A stretch of 64,000 bases of DNA, taken from contig CALXDC010000002.1 in NCBI GenBank assembly GCA_944386975.1, positions 35,532 through 99,531 of the forward strand, written 5' to 3'. Below, piece by piece: positions 27,575 to 35,457 of the stretch. This DNA is from an uncultured Oscillospiraceae bacterium. GTDB lineage: Bacteria; Bacillota; Clostridia; Oscillospirales; Oscillospiraceae. Position 1 is the first letter of the stretch, and every line of letters starts with the position of its first letter. The translations under genes and the position numbers were made by a program. The notes under the pieces were generated by a model. The model ran no database searches. It saw only the letters and a list, made by a program, of their open reading frames with translations, and was not told the origin of the DNA.

Positions 27575-28324
27575 ATGGACAGAAAACGGCTGACCTATTT
27601 CACCTTCAGCTTTCTGATTTTGATTTTGTTGGTGGTGCTTCTTTTCGCCCGGGGGACCGCCCGCCGCAGCGACCGCATCACACTGCCCGATCCGGATAGC
27701 GACAGCCAGGGAGGATCCCTGCAGCCGGACAATGGAGACAGCGCCCTCAACCTGGTGGAGATTACCCCGGAGACGGTGCAGACGGCCATCTCCGTGATGT
27801 CCCGGCCGGCGGCCTATAGCCGCACGGTAACGGTGGAGCTGTTTTGGGAGGAGGGCTCCCGAGCGGAGGATACCGCGGTGTATGAGCGAGGAGGGGTGAC
27901 CAGGATGGACACCCAGCTGTCCGACGGCAGCACCCGCCACCTCCTCACCGACGGAGAGACCACCTGCTTGTGGTACAATAACAGCAGCGACTGGACCACA
28001 TTCCCGGCCGGGGCTTTTTCTCAGGACGCGGAACAGCGCCTGCCCACCTATGAGGACATCCTGGATCTGCCGCCGGAGGAGATCGCGGATGCGGACTATA
28101 GCGCCTATGAGGGGGTCTACTGCATTCGCGTGGTTACGGAAGAGGACGCCTATGGGTATGTCACCACCTATTGGATTGCGGTGGACACAGGCCTTTTGGC
28201 GGCGGCGGAGACCTATCTGGGAGAGACCATGACCTACCGGATGCAGGGACTGTCGGTGGACGTATCCGAGCCGGATTCAGCCTTTTTCCTACTGCCGGAC
28301 GGCAGCACGTTCTCCAAGGAGTGA
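27575..28324 (+). CDS. Membrane-anchored protein of unknown function
   Basis: 249 aa. One N-terminal anchor (residues 7-25, LTYFTFSFLILILLVVLLF) is followed by an acidic, Ser/Asp-rich linker and an extracellular domain from about residue 60 that contains beta-rich stretches (YSRTVTVELFWEEGSR, GVTRMDTQLSDGSTRHLLTDGETTCLW, YCIRVVTEEDAYGYVTTYWIAVDTGLL). The pattern recalls LolA/MucB-like lipid-binding folds, but that is a guess. It is last in the trpS-wecB run, 21 bases after wecB, and is followed by a strong terminator. Confidence 0.65.
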   Translation: MDRKRLTYFTFSFLILILLVVLLFARGTARRSDRITLPDPDSDSQGGSLQPDNGDSALNLVEITPETVQTAISVMSRPAAYSRTVTVELFWEEGSRAEDTAVYERGGVTRMDTQLSDGSTRHLLTDGETTCLWYNNSSDWTTFPAGAFSQDAEQRLPTYEDILDLPPEEIADADYSAYEGVYCIRVVTEEDAYGYVTTYWIAVDTGLLAAAETYLGETMTYRMQGLSVDVSEPDSAFFLLPDGSTFSKE

Positions 28325-28334
28325 GCAAAAGCAG

Positions 28335-28380
28335 AAAAGAGATGCCGCCGCGCCGTCTTCCGGCCGGGGCATCTCTTTTT
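28335..28380 (+). terminator. Terminator of the trpS-wecB operon
   Basis: AAAAGAGATGCC and GGCATCTCTTTTT enclose a GC-rich loop region; the T-run is on the plus strand. Confidence 0.85.
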
Positions 28381-28402
28381 CGCTTCTATCGTAAGAGAAA
28401 AC

Positions 28403-28441
28403 GCGCCGCCGCAGGTCCCACGGGGAACTTTGCGGCGGCGC
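28403..28441 (-). terminator. Terminator of the amidohydrolase gene
   Basis: An 11-bp stem GCGCCGCCGCA and its complement encloses 17 bases. On the minus strand it is followed by GTTTTCTC. Confidence 0.65.
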
Positions 28442-28445
28442 TGTT

Positions 28446-29327
28446 TCACAGGCAGCACCCTTTTCCTGAAAAGCGGGCCAAAAGAGCCCGGTTGCCCCGT
28501 TCCAGCACCGCTGGGGCGCTGTTGCCCAGGGCCTGGGTCAAAAGCTCCTCCTCCGTGTGGATGCCCGCCCCATGGGGAACGCCCACGGCCCCGGAGTCGG
28601 AGCCGGTGGCGATCAGCGCCCCCAGAGCGGCGGCCCGCCGCAAAAGGGCGCCCTGCCGCCGCAGAGTCTCCGCCACCACCTCCGCCGAGCAGCCGCTCCG
28701 CCCGGCAAAGGGCGCGATAGCCGCCGTGGTGGGCACCCAGATGGTCCGCCCCTCCGCCAGAAGGGACAGGTCCCTCTCATCCATGAAATAGCCGTGTTCG
28801 ATGCTGTCCGTCCCCGCCTCCAGGGCTGCTCGGAGGGCCTCCGGTCCGTTGACATGGGCCATCACTCGAAAGCCCTCCCCGTGGGCCATGTCCACCAGGG
28901 CGTGGATCTCCTCCGGCGGCAGAGGCGGGCAGGAAAGGTGGCCGTAGGTATCAAAATACAAAATTCCGGAGAACATCAGCTTGATGAAGTCGGCCCCCTC
29001 CCGGCGGGCCCGGTCCAGCAGCTGACGGTACTCCGAAAGGCTCTCATACCCAAAGCCCACGATGCCCCCGTACCGGCCCTTCCGGTGGATGGCGAAGGCG
29101 GGAGTCACATAGCGGATACCGTATTCCGCCGCAATCTCCCGGGCGGCCAGGGACACCCCTAAAGGGTCGCCGCCGTCCCGAAAGTAGGCAATGCCGCTAT
29201 TTCGGCAGGCGGCCAGATGGGTCCGGATCAGCGACAGGTCCGGACCATTTTTGTGGGCGGCCATCCCTTCCCGGTAGTCCGCCCCATTCATAAAAATGTG
29301 CCCGTGGCACTCACAATACGTCTTCAT
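28446..29327 (-). CDS. Amidohydrolase-superfamily metal-dependent hydrolase
   Basis: 293 aa. TIM-barrel metal-ligand landmarks: CHGHIF (HxH, residues 8-10), FIKLMFSG with the possible carboxylated Lys, MAHVNG, SIEHGYFM and ATGSDSG with the ligand Asp. The C-terminus ends GKGCCL. The family cleaves amide or C-N bonds in small rings and peptides; the substrate is unknown. No partner genes surround it; the next gene is divergent. Confidence 0.82.
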   Translation of the reverse strand: MKTYCECHGHIFMNGADYREGMAAHKNGPDLSLIRTHLAACRNSGIAYFRDGGDPLGVSLAAREIAAEYGIRYVTPAFAIHRKGRYGGIVGFGYESLSEYRQLLDRARREGADFIKLMFSGILYFDTYGHLSCPPLPPEEIHALVDMAHGEGFRVMAHVNGPEALRAALEAGTDSIEHGYFMDERDLSLLAEGRTIWVPTTAAIAPFAGRSGCSAEVVAETLRRQGALLRRAAALGALIATGSDSGAVGVPHGAGIHTEEELLTQALGNSAPAVLERGNRALLARFSGKGCCL

Positions 29328-29433
29328 ATCTCCATCATACCATTTCTGTCAAGGCGGCGGACGGCTATACATTTGGAAAAAACTGTGGTAGAATGGGGCA
29401 TCTTGAAAGAGTTTGAGGAAAGGGGAGAGGACC

Positions 29434-29931
29434 ATGGGGGAGTGGCTGAGGCCGGAGGTATGGCGGCCGCTGCTGGCCCTGGGGCTGATTGGCGCCGCCG
29501 CAGCTGCCGCCGGGGTGTGGTTCCTTTGGAAAAAGGGAAAGCTGCGGGCCGTGTCCGGCGAGGTGATCCGGTATCTCGTCATCGGGGTGCTGACCACAGT
29601 GGTGAGTATCGCCGTCTATGCTCTGTTGACGGAGTGCCTTTCCGTCCACTACCTGGCGGCCAATCTGGTTTCCTGGGTGGCGGCAGTGGTGTTTGCCTAC
29701 TTCACCAACCGCTCCTTCGTCTTCCGGGCGGAGGGGGGCGGGCGGCAGTTTCTCCTCTTCGCCGCCTCCCGGCTGCTCACGTTGGGGCTGGAGTACGGCG
29801 GCCTTCTCCTGCTGGTGGAGAGGCTGGCCGTCCACGAGGTGCCTGCCAAGGTGATTGTGCAGGCGATGGTTATTGTTGCAAACTATGTGCTCAGCAAATG
29901 GGCGGTATTCAGAAAGGGGCGTCGGGAATGA
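29434..29931 (+). CDS. GtrA-family polyprenol-linked sugar flippase
   Basis: 165 aa from the ATG at 29434 after GGGGAGAGG. Four to five transmembrane helices, with the GtrA landmarks RYLVIGVLTTVVSIAVY, ANLVSWVAAVVFAYFTNRSFVF and a final ANYVLSKWAVFR. An extra N-terminal helix precedes the domain. GtrA proteins are thought to flip undecaprenyl-phosphate sugar across the membrane. It overlaps the GT2 gene by four bases. Confidence 0.88.
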   Translation: MGEWLRPEVWRPLLALGLIGAAAAAAGVWFLWKKGKLRAVSGEVIRYLVIGVLTTVVSIAVYALLTECLSVHYLAANLVSWVAAVVFAYFTNRSFVFRAEGGGRQFLLFAASRLLTLGLEYGGLLLLVERLAVHEVPAKVIVQAMVIVANYVLSKWAVFRKGRRE

Positions 29932-30884
29932 AGCCATTGATCAGTGCCATCGTACCCTGCTTCAACGAGGAGGAGGCGCTGCCCTATTTCTACAAGGAGA
30001 TCTGCCGGGTCAGCGGGGAGATGGAGGAGGTGGACTTTGAGTTCCTGTTCATCGACGACGGCTCCTCCGACGGAACCCTCTCCGTTTTGCGAAAGCTGGC
30101 GGCGGAGGACAAACGGGTGCGGTACCTCTCCTTCTCCCGAAACTTCGGCAAGGAGGCGGCCATGTACGCCGGGTTCCAGAACTGTCGGGGGGACTACGCC
30201 GCGGTGATGGACGCGGACCTCCAGGACCCGCCGGCTCTGCTGCCGGAGATGCTGCGGTGGATTCGGGAGGAGGGCTACGACTCTGTGGCCACCCGGCGGG
30301 TAACCCGGAAGGGAGAGCCCCCCATTCGCTCCTTTTTTGCACGCCGGTTCTACGGCCTTATGCGCCACATCTCCAAGACGGAGATCGTGGACGGAGCCCG
30401 GGATTACCGTCTGATGACCCGGCAGTTTCTCAACGCCCTGCTGCAGCTATGCGAGGTCAACCGCTTCTCCAAGGGGCTCTACGGCTGGGTGGGGTTCCGC
30501 ACCAAGTGGCTGGAGTTTGAAAACCAGGAGCGGGTGGCGGGAGTCACCAAGTGGTCCTTCTGGAAGCTGCTGCTTTACTCCTTCGACGGCATCGTGGCCT
30601 TTTCCGTAACGCCCCTGGCCCTCTCCTCCCTTATGGGGATCCTCCTCTGTCTGGCGTCCCTGGTGGCCGTCTGCTTCATCGTGGTCAGAACCCTCCTCTA
30701 CGGGGACCCGGTGGCGGGCTGGCCCTCCCTGGCCTGCATTATCACCTTTATCGGCGGCGTTCAACTCCTCTGTATGGGAATTTTGGGGCAGTATCTCTCC
30801 AAGGCTTACTTGGAGGTAAAGAACCGGCCCATCTATCTGGTGAAGGAGCAGGGCGGGGAGGAGGATGGCCGTGAGACGGTTTGA
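29928..30884 (+). CDS. Family 2 glycosyltransferase, undecaprenyl-phosphate sugar synthase (GtrB/CsbB type)
   Basis: 318 aa. GT-A core: ISAIVPCFNEEEALPYFY, FIDDGSSDGT, SFSRNFGKEAA and VMDADLQDPPALLPEM (DXD). Two C-terminal membrane helices (about residues 225-250 and 262-290) end with LGQYLSKAYLEVKNRPIYLV, typical of GtrB/CsbB. It transfers a sugar from a nucleotide donor to undecaprenyl phosphate. Placed between GtrA and a GT-C-like membrane protein. Confidence 0.9.
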   Translation: MKPLISAIVPCFNEEEALPYFYKEICRVSGEMEEVDFEFLFIDDGSSDGTLSVLRKLAAEDKRVRYLSFSRNFGKEAAMYAGFQNCRGDYAAVMDADLQDPPALLPEMLRWIREEGYDSVATRRVTRKGEPPIRSFFARRFYGLMRHISKTEIVDGARDYRLMTRQFLNALLQLCEVNRFSKGLYGWVGFRTKWLEFENQERVAGVTKWSFWKLLLYSFDGIVAFSVTPLALSSLMGILLCLASLVAVCFIVVRTLLYGDPVAGWPSLACIITFIGGVQLLCMGILGQYLSKAYLEVKNRPIYLVKEQGGEEDGRETV

Positions 30885-33048
30885 GGACGGCTGGCGGCGG
30901 TGGAGCCCGCTGGGACTGGCCTTGGCGGTTTTCCTGATCATCCTGCTCACCCTCTTCGCCGGGGAGGAGATCGGCCTTTCCGACAACGGGGACTTCTACC
31001 GGGTAATGACCGCCTCCTCCTTAGAGGCTTGGGAGGGGGATAAGGCTTTCACCTATATCGACACCTGCCGCATCATTTTGACGGAGAACAGTGCCGTCGG
31101 GAACATTGCGAAGATCCTTTTCGGGGCGGATGGGCTGGCGGAGTACCCCTCCATTCAGATCCTCCTGGTCCGTCTCTCTGTGGTGCTGAGCCTCCTGGTA
31201 AACAAGGCCCTGGGCCGGGAGATGGCGGTGTATCACCTGGGACTTCTGGGCCTTCTCTACGCCGCCCTCTACGCCTGGGCCATCGGGTATTTTTTCTCCC
31301 GGTTCTCCCTGGGCTCCCGGCGGCGGGACCTTCTCTGCAAGGTCTTGATGCTGCTCGTACTCTGCGACGTGGGGTACACCGCTTATTTCAACTCCCTCTA
31401 CGGGGAGGGACTCCAGCACATCGGGCTGCTCTTCTTCGCTGGGACCCTGGTGGGGATTCTGCTCCACCCGCCCCGGCTCCGGGACGGGGTGTACGGGGCC
31501 CTGTCGGCCCTGGTGTACGGCTGGGCCAAGTTCTTCAATATCCCCGCCGCCTGTTGGATGCTGCTGGGGTTCGGGGCTCTGCTCCTCCTCCGGGGCGGGA
31601 AGCGGCGGACGGCCCTCCTCTGCGGCGGGGCTATCGCGGTACTGCTGGCGGTGTTTTTGATCGTGCCCTCCTGGATGAATGAGACCAACACCTACAACAC
31701 CGTATTCTTCGGCGTGGTCCGGGATGTGGGGGAGGAGCGAGCGGCGGACTACGCCGAGGCCCTGGGCCTTCCCCGGGAGATGGCAGAGCTCCGGGACACC
31801 AACTACTTCACCAACGGCGTGTGGGCCGCTCTGGAACAGGAGGGCTGGCGGGAGGCGGTGAACGGCGTCAGTAAGGTGGATCTGGTGGGCTTTTACCTGA
31901 CCCACCCGGGCCGCACCTGGGAGCAGGCGGAGATCACCGTGCAAAACTGCGGTATGATCCGGCCCTACTATCTCTCCAACTACGGTCCGGACCACCCCAA
32001 GATGCTTCTTTCTCAGCGGATGAGCCTCTGGAGCGCTCTCAGGGAGCGATTGCCCTTCGACACCTTCTGGGGAAATTTCCTGGTGCTGGCGGCGGCGGGG
32101 ACGGTCTGCGGCTCTTTTCTTAAAAAGCGGAGGGAGAAAAGAGGTGTGTGGATCGCCCTGGGCTTCCTGGGCTTGGGCCTTCTGGGCTACACCTTCCTCA
32201 TCCCCATCGTCTCCAACGGAGAGGCGGATCTGGCCAAGCACATGTTTGCCTTTGTTGAACTGATGGACCTGCTGGTGCTGCTGGTGCTGGCGGGGCTGTT
32301 CACCCTTCGGAGGGACTGCCGCCTGCCTGCCGCTGCCGCCGGGATTCTGGCTTTTGCGATGCTCTTGCCCACGGCGGTAGGGGCGGTCCGGTCTCTGGCG
32401 GAAAATAGGGAGACCTACGACGCCCCCACGGAGGGGGCCTGGATCGCCCTGGGCCAATGGGAGGGGGAGGACCTCCTCTGGCAGGTGGTGGGGGAGGAGG
32501 ACGGCGTACTGACGCTGATGAGTGCCTCCTCCGTGGCATCCCTGCCTTTTGACGAGGAGGGGGACGGGACCTGGGCGGACAGCAGCCTCCGGTCCTGGCT
32601 CAACGGCCCCTTCCTGGAGGCCTTTACGCCGGAGGAGCGGGAAGCCATGGAAACGAAAACCTATTCGGTTGCGGTCAACACCGCCCATCGCCAGGAGGCG
32701 GAGGCGGGGGACCGGGAGCTCTACTGCTCCCATATCCCGTCCCTGGCTTCCCGGGATCTCAGCCGGGCCTACCGAGTGAGTTCTACGGATTTGGTGACTC
32801 TGCCGGATGTGGGACTGGTGTCCCGGCTGGAGACACAGGGCCGGGACTGGACCTTGCCGGAGTCCTACTGGCTCACCACACCCTACTATAGCAACGCTGC
32901 CCTGGTCCGTTGTGCAAGCCCCAACGGCACTGTCCCTTTTGCCGACGCCGCTGCGCCGCTCCAGGTGCGGCCCTGCCTGTTTTTGCCGACTGAAAATCAT
33001 TGGGCGGGAAACGGAAGCAAGGGAGATCCCTTTACATTGAACAGATGA
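30865..33048 (+). CDS. GT-C-like polytopic membrane protein fused to a C-terminal DUF6273 domain
   Basis: 727 aa. Residues 1-510 hold about 11-13 membrane helices. Just after helix 1 the first outer loop carries GLSDNGDFYR (Asp40/Asp43), the position of catalytic Asp in GT-C transferases such as YfhO. From about residue 530 the protein has an extracellular domain whose sequence (DSSLRSWLNGPFLEAFTPEE, YWLTTPYYS, VRPCLFL) matches DUF6273, usually found in secreted proteins. It overlaps the GT2 gene by 20 bases. It probably uses the flipped lipid-linked sugar to modify a surface polymer. The fusion to DUF6273 is unusual. Confidence 0.75.
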   Translation: MAVRRFEDGWRRWSPLGLALAVFLIILLTLFAGEEIGLSDNGDFYRVMTASSLEAWEGDKAFTYIDTCRIILTENSAVGNIAKILFGADGLAEYPSIQILLVRLSVVLSLLVNKALGREMAVYHLGLLGLLYAALYAWAIGYFFSRFSLGSRRRDLLCKVLMLLVLCDVGYTAYFNSLYGEGLQHIGLLFFAGTLVGILLHPPRLRDGVYGALSALVYGWAKFFNIPAACWMLLGFGALLLLRGGKRRTALLCGGAIAVLLAVFLIVPSWMNETNTYNTVFFGVVRDVGEERAADYAEALGLPREMAELRDTNYFTNGVWAALEQEGWREAVNGVSKVDLVGFYLTHPGRTWEQAEITVQNCGMIRPYYLSNYGPDHPKMLLSQRMSLWSALRERLPFDTFWGNFLVLAAAGTVCGSFLKKRREKRGVWIALGFLGLGLLGYTFLIPIVSNGEADLAKHMFAFVELMDLLVLLVLAGLFTLRRDCRLPAAAAGILAFAMLLPTAVGAVRSLAENRETYDAPTEGAWIALGQWEGEDLLWQVVGEEDGVLTLMSASSVASLPFDEEGDGTWADSSLRSWLNGPFLEAFTPEEREAMETKTYSVAVNTAHRQEAEAGDRELYCSHIPSLASRDLSRAYRVSSTDLVTLPDVGLVSRLETQGRDWTLPESYWLTTPYYSNAALVRCASPNGTVPFADAAAPLQVRPCLFLPTENHWAGNGSKGDPFTLNR

Positions 33049-33050
33049 AA

Positions 33051-33084
33051 CAACCGCCTGCGGTACCAGTACCGCAGGCGGTTG
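33051..33084. terminator. Bidirectional terminator
   Basis: A perfect 15-bp stem with a 4-nt loop between convergent genes. Plus side continues CTCTTTGATTTT; minus side TTTCATC. Confidence 0.8.
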
Positions 33085-33105
33085 CTCTTTGATTTTCAGA
33101 GGGTC

Positions 33106-34560
33106 TCACAACTGGAAAATTTTGGCGGGACCGTGGCCGCCGAAGACGGTCCAGGTGCCGCTTCCCAGAAGGTCCATCAACGCCTCCCGCTCCCGGGCGG
33201 CCAGGCGGGGGTCCGTGTCCACGGAGGTCATGAGATAGGGGGCGTAGCGGTTGTAGGCGGCCTGCTCCCGGGTCAGCTCCTTGAGGTTCACATACACATC
33301 CCCGGTGAAGGCCACCCGGTGGGCCCGGTCCACCAGAATGAGCTCTCCGGGCAGGTGACCTCCGGCACCTTCCCATACCTCAAAGGCCATAGGGCCGAAG
33401 GAGAAGTCCCCGATCCGCGCCAAAAGCTCTGTGAGAGGCTCCGACGAGCCTCCCAACACTTTGAGCCGGGTGGGGTCCGGGGAGTGGTAGTGAGTGAGGA
33501 GCTTGCAGATTCGGGCATAGGGGGCGTGGAGAGGGTTCCTCTCCCGGAAGCCCCCTTGGACCGTCCGCTCCGCCAGGAGAGAGTCGAGGCTCTTTTGGGT
33601 GAGCCAGGTAGCGGGGAAGAGGTCCAAAAGACCGCAGTGGTCCACGTCGGCGTGGGTAATGAGGGCCTCCTTTTCGCAGGTATTGAAGTCTGGAATCAGG
33701 GCCTGGAGGTAGTCCAGCATTTCCTCCCGGTAGCAGGCGTAGCCGGTGTCGATGAAGAGGTACCGGTCCTCCCAGCGTAGGATGGCAGTGTTGGAACCGC
33801 AGGGAGGCTCCAGGAGGGTGAGGGTCACCCCAGGGGCCAGGTCGTGGCGGGAGATGCGGGGGGCGAAGTAGTCCCCCCGGTACCGGGCCAGAGCCTCACC
33901 GAACTTGGCGATAAAGTCGAAGGTCTTATAGGGGGAGCCACCGTGCTCGTCCAGCAGCTGCATCACCAGATTGGATTGAATTACCAATTCTCCACGGGCC
34001 TCCTCGCTCAGTTCCATACGGGCGGCCAGCTCATTGGCGAAGGAGATGTAGAAGATACTGTTGTCAAAGGTTCGCTCCAGCTTGTCGTAGTCGATGACCT
34101 TCACGGCGCAGAGCTTGGAGGCCTCCCGGAGAAAGATGGTGACGGAGTCCTTGTCCTCCACAAGAAGGCCCATTTTAAAGTGCTGGTAGCCGCTGCCGTC
34201 TGCCTGGGAGCTGATGTAGGAAATGTTGAAGTGGTAGGCCTGGATCAGCTCCAGAACGGCGGTGACGGAACCGGGCACGTCCCGGAGATGGAACTCCAGC
34301 AGCAGCACAGTGCTGCCGGCAGGGGAGGCGGTGAGATAGCCGATTTCCTTCAGAGCCCACTCCGCCTCCTGCAGGCTTTGCTGGGAACCCTCCGCCTCAA
34401 TGAACAGGGTGTGGGTATCCACCGCCTTGTTATAGCTGACTCGGGTGATATTGGCCTCCAGGGCGGCGAAGCACCGGCTGGCCAGGAGAAATGCCCCCAC
34501 GTGGTCGGGCATGGTGGTGACAAAGGTCCTTTTGATGGGGAGTCCCCCTTTCCATGGCAT
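33106..34560 (-). CDS. ACT-domain plus metallo-beta-lactamase-fold hydrolase
   Basis: About 484 aa if started at the ATG at 34560. Residues near the N-terminus hold two ACT-like regulatory repeats (KRTFVTTMPDHVGAFLLASRCFAAL; then VLLLEFHLRDVPGSVTAVLELI). The C-terminal half is an MBL fold: FIDTGYACYREE, THADVDHCGLLDLF (a HxDxDH-type metal site), GGHLPGELILVDRAHRVAFTGDVYV and VFGGHG. The ACT part may bind an amino acid or thiol-like ligand. The start is uncertain: the promoter puts the RNA 5' end at about 34561, so translation may be leaderless or begin at an ATC at 34536 (KRTFVTT) that has an AAGGGGGA site. Confidence 0.75.
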   Translation of the reverse strand: MPWKGGLPIKRTFVTTMPDHVGAFLLASRCFAALEANITRVSYNKAVDTHTLFIEAEGSQQSLQEAEWALKEIGYLTASPAGSTVLLLEFHLRDVPGSVTAVLELIQAYHFNISYISSQADGSGYQHFKMGLLVEDKDSVTIFLREASKLCAVKVIDYDKLERTFDNSIFYISFANELAARMELSEEARGELVIQSNLVMQLLDEHGGSPYKTFDFIAKFGEALARYRGDYFAPRISRHDLAPGVTLTLLEPPCGSNTAILRWEDRYLFIDTGYACYREEMLDYLQALIPDFNTCEKEALITHADVDHCGLLDLFPATWLTQKSLDSLLAERTVQGGFRERNPLHAPYARICKLLTHYHSPDPTRLKVLGGSSEPLTELLARIGDFSFGPMAFEVWEGAGGHLPGELILVDRAHRVAFTGDVYVNLKELTREQAAYNRYAPYLMTSVDTDPRLAAREREALMDLLGSGTWTVFGGHGPAKIFQL

Positions 34561-34567
34561 TTTCTCC

Positions 34568-34596
34568 ATCATAGCAGGTTTGCCGCCTGGGGGCAA
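34568..34596 (-). promoter_or_regulatory. SigA-type promoter of the ACT-MBL gene
   Basis: Minus strand TTGCCC, 17-base spacer, TATGAT. Its -10 element overlaps the upstream ATGATG codons and therefore excludes the ATG at 34569 as a start on this transcript. Confidence 0.7.
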
Positions 34597-34621
34597 GGAA
34601 AACCGTAAAAAGTGGTTTGCC

Positions 34622-34651
34622 TTGACAAACCGCACCGGGCCATGATATAAA
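34622..34651 (+). promoter_or_regulatory. SigA-type promoter of the Mn riboswitch-mntP unit
   Basis: TTGACA, 18-base spacer, TATAAA, ending about 10 bases before the riboswitch core. Confidence 0.75.
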
Positions 34652-34661
34652 GACCATACTT

Positions 34662-34781
34662 CATGAGGGAGTAGTGGCGTCTTCGGGCGCGGCAAGTCAA
34701 CACACTGGCGGTGATCGCCTGGTTTGCCTTAATGAACGAGACTCGTGTACAGTATAGTAATACTGTACATGGGTCTTTTTT
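34662..34781 (+). promoter_or_regulatory. Manganese riboswitch (yybP-ykoY class) with terminator platform
   Basis: The leader has the family-like sequence GAGGGAGTAGTGGCG, then GGCAAGTCAACACACTGG, then GAACGAGACT, ending in a long hairpin GTACAGTAT/ATACTGTAC inside an outer AGACTC/GGGTCT pairing and a run of six Ts (34776-34781). It directly precedes mntP, a usual target. High Mn would stabilise the aptamer and allow transcription of the Mn exporter. Assigned from remembered family features, not from a covariance search. Confidence 0.88.
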
Positions 34782-34821
34782 GTTGTGCGAAATACGAAAA
34801 GACGAAAAAAGGAGAATGGGT

Positions 34822-35379
34822 ATGGGGATTTTGGAGCTGTTTCTCATCGGTATCGGGTTGTCTATGGACGCCTTTGCCGTGGCGGTGTGCAAGGGACTGG
34901 GGATGCGGCGGATCAACAAGGGGCAGGCGGTGGTGATTGCCCTGTTTTTCGGCGGCTTCCAGGCGCTGATGCCTCTTGTCGGCTGGGGCCTTGGGCGGCA
35001 GTTCGAGCGGTACATCACCAGCGTGGACCACTGGATTGCCTTTCTACTGCTTGCCTATATCGGTGGGAAGATGGTGTGGGAGGCCCTCCGGGGGGAGGAG
35101 AGCGTCTCCTGCGGATTTGACCTCAAGGAGCTTTTGATGCTGGCGGTGGCCACCAGCATCGACGCGCTGGCGGTGGGCATCACTTTTGCCTTTTTGAAGG
35201 TGGAGATCTTCTCCGCCATCACCATCATCGGCTGCACCACCTTTATGCTGTCTCTTCTGGGGGTAGTCATCGGCAACCGCTTCGGCAGCCGCTACCAACA
35301 GCGCGCGGAGATCACCGGTGGTGTGATTCTGATTCTCATTGGCCTGAAGATTCTCCTGGAGCATCTGGAAATCCTTTAA
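34822..35379 (+). CDS. mntP: Manganese efflux pump MntP
   Basis: 185 aa from the ATG at 34822, 7 bases after AAGGAG (an ATG at 34816 is too close). Six membrane helices in two inverted halves carry the conserved GLSMDAFAVAVCKG and TSIDALAVGITFAF motifs with membrane Asp residues needed for Mn transport. Length matches the family. Regulation by the Mn riboswitch immediately upstream fits its role. Confidence 0.94.
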   Translation: MGILELFLIGIGLSMDAFAVAVCKGLGMRRINKGQAVVIALFFGGFQALMPLVGWGLGRQFERYITSVDHWIAFLLLAYIGGKMVWEALRGEESVSCGFDLKELLMLAVATSIDALAVGITFAFLKVEIFSAITIIGCTTFMLSLLGVVIGNRFGSRYQQRAEITGGVILILIGLKILLEHLEIL

Positions 35380-35399
35380 AAAAACTGAAAAATAGGAAA

Positions 35400-35431
35400 A
35401 CCCTCCGCAATGTGCCTGCGGAGGGTCCTTT
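35400..35431. terminator. Bidirectional terminator between mntP and the convergent gene
   Basis: Stem ACCCTCCGCA/TGCGGAGGGT with a 7-nt loop; CCTTTTT on the plus side and TTTTCC on the minus side. Confidence 0.85.
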
Positions 35432-35457
35432 TTGTATATACAGGAATAGAGGCGGCG

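Noticed and set aside
34569-34571. ATG at 34569 (MEKMPW) as start of the ACT-MBL gene
   Set aside because: It lies inside the -10 element of the only good promoter, upstream of the expected RNA start.
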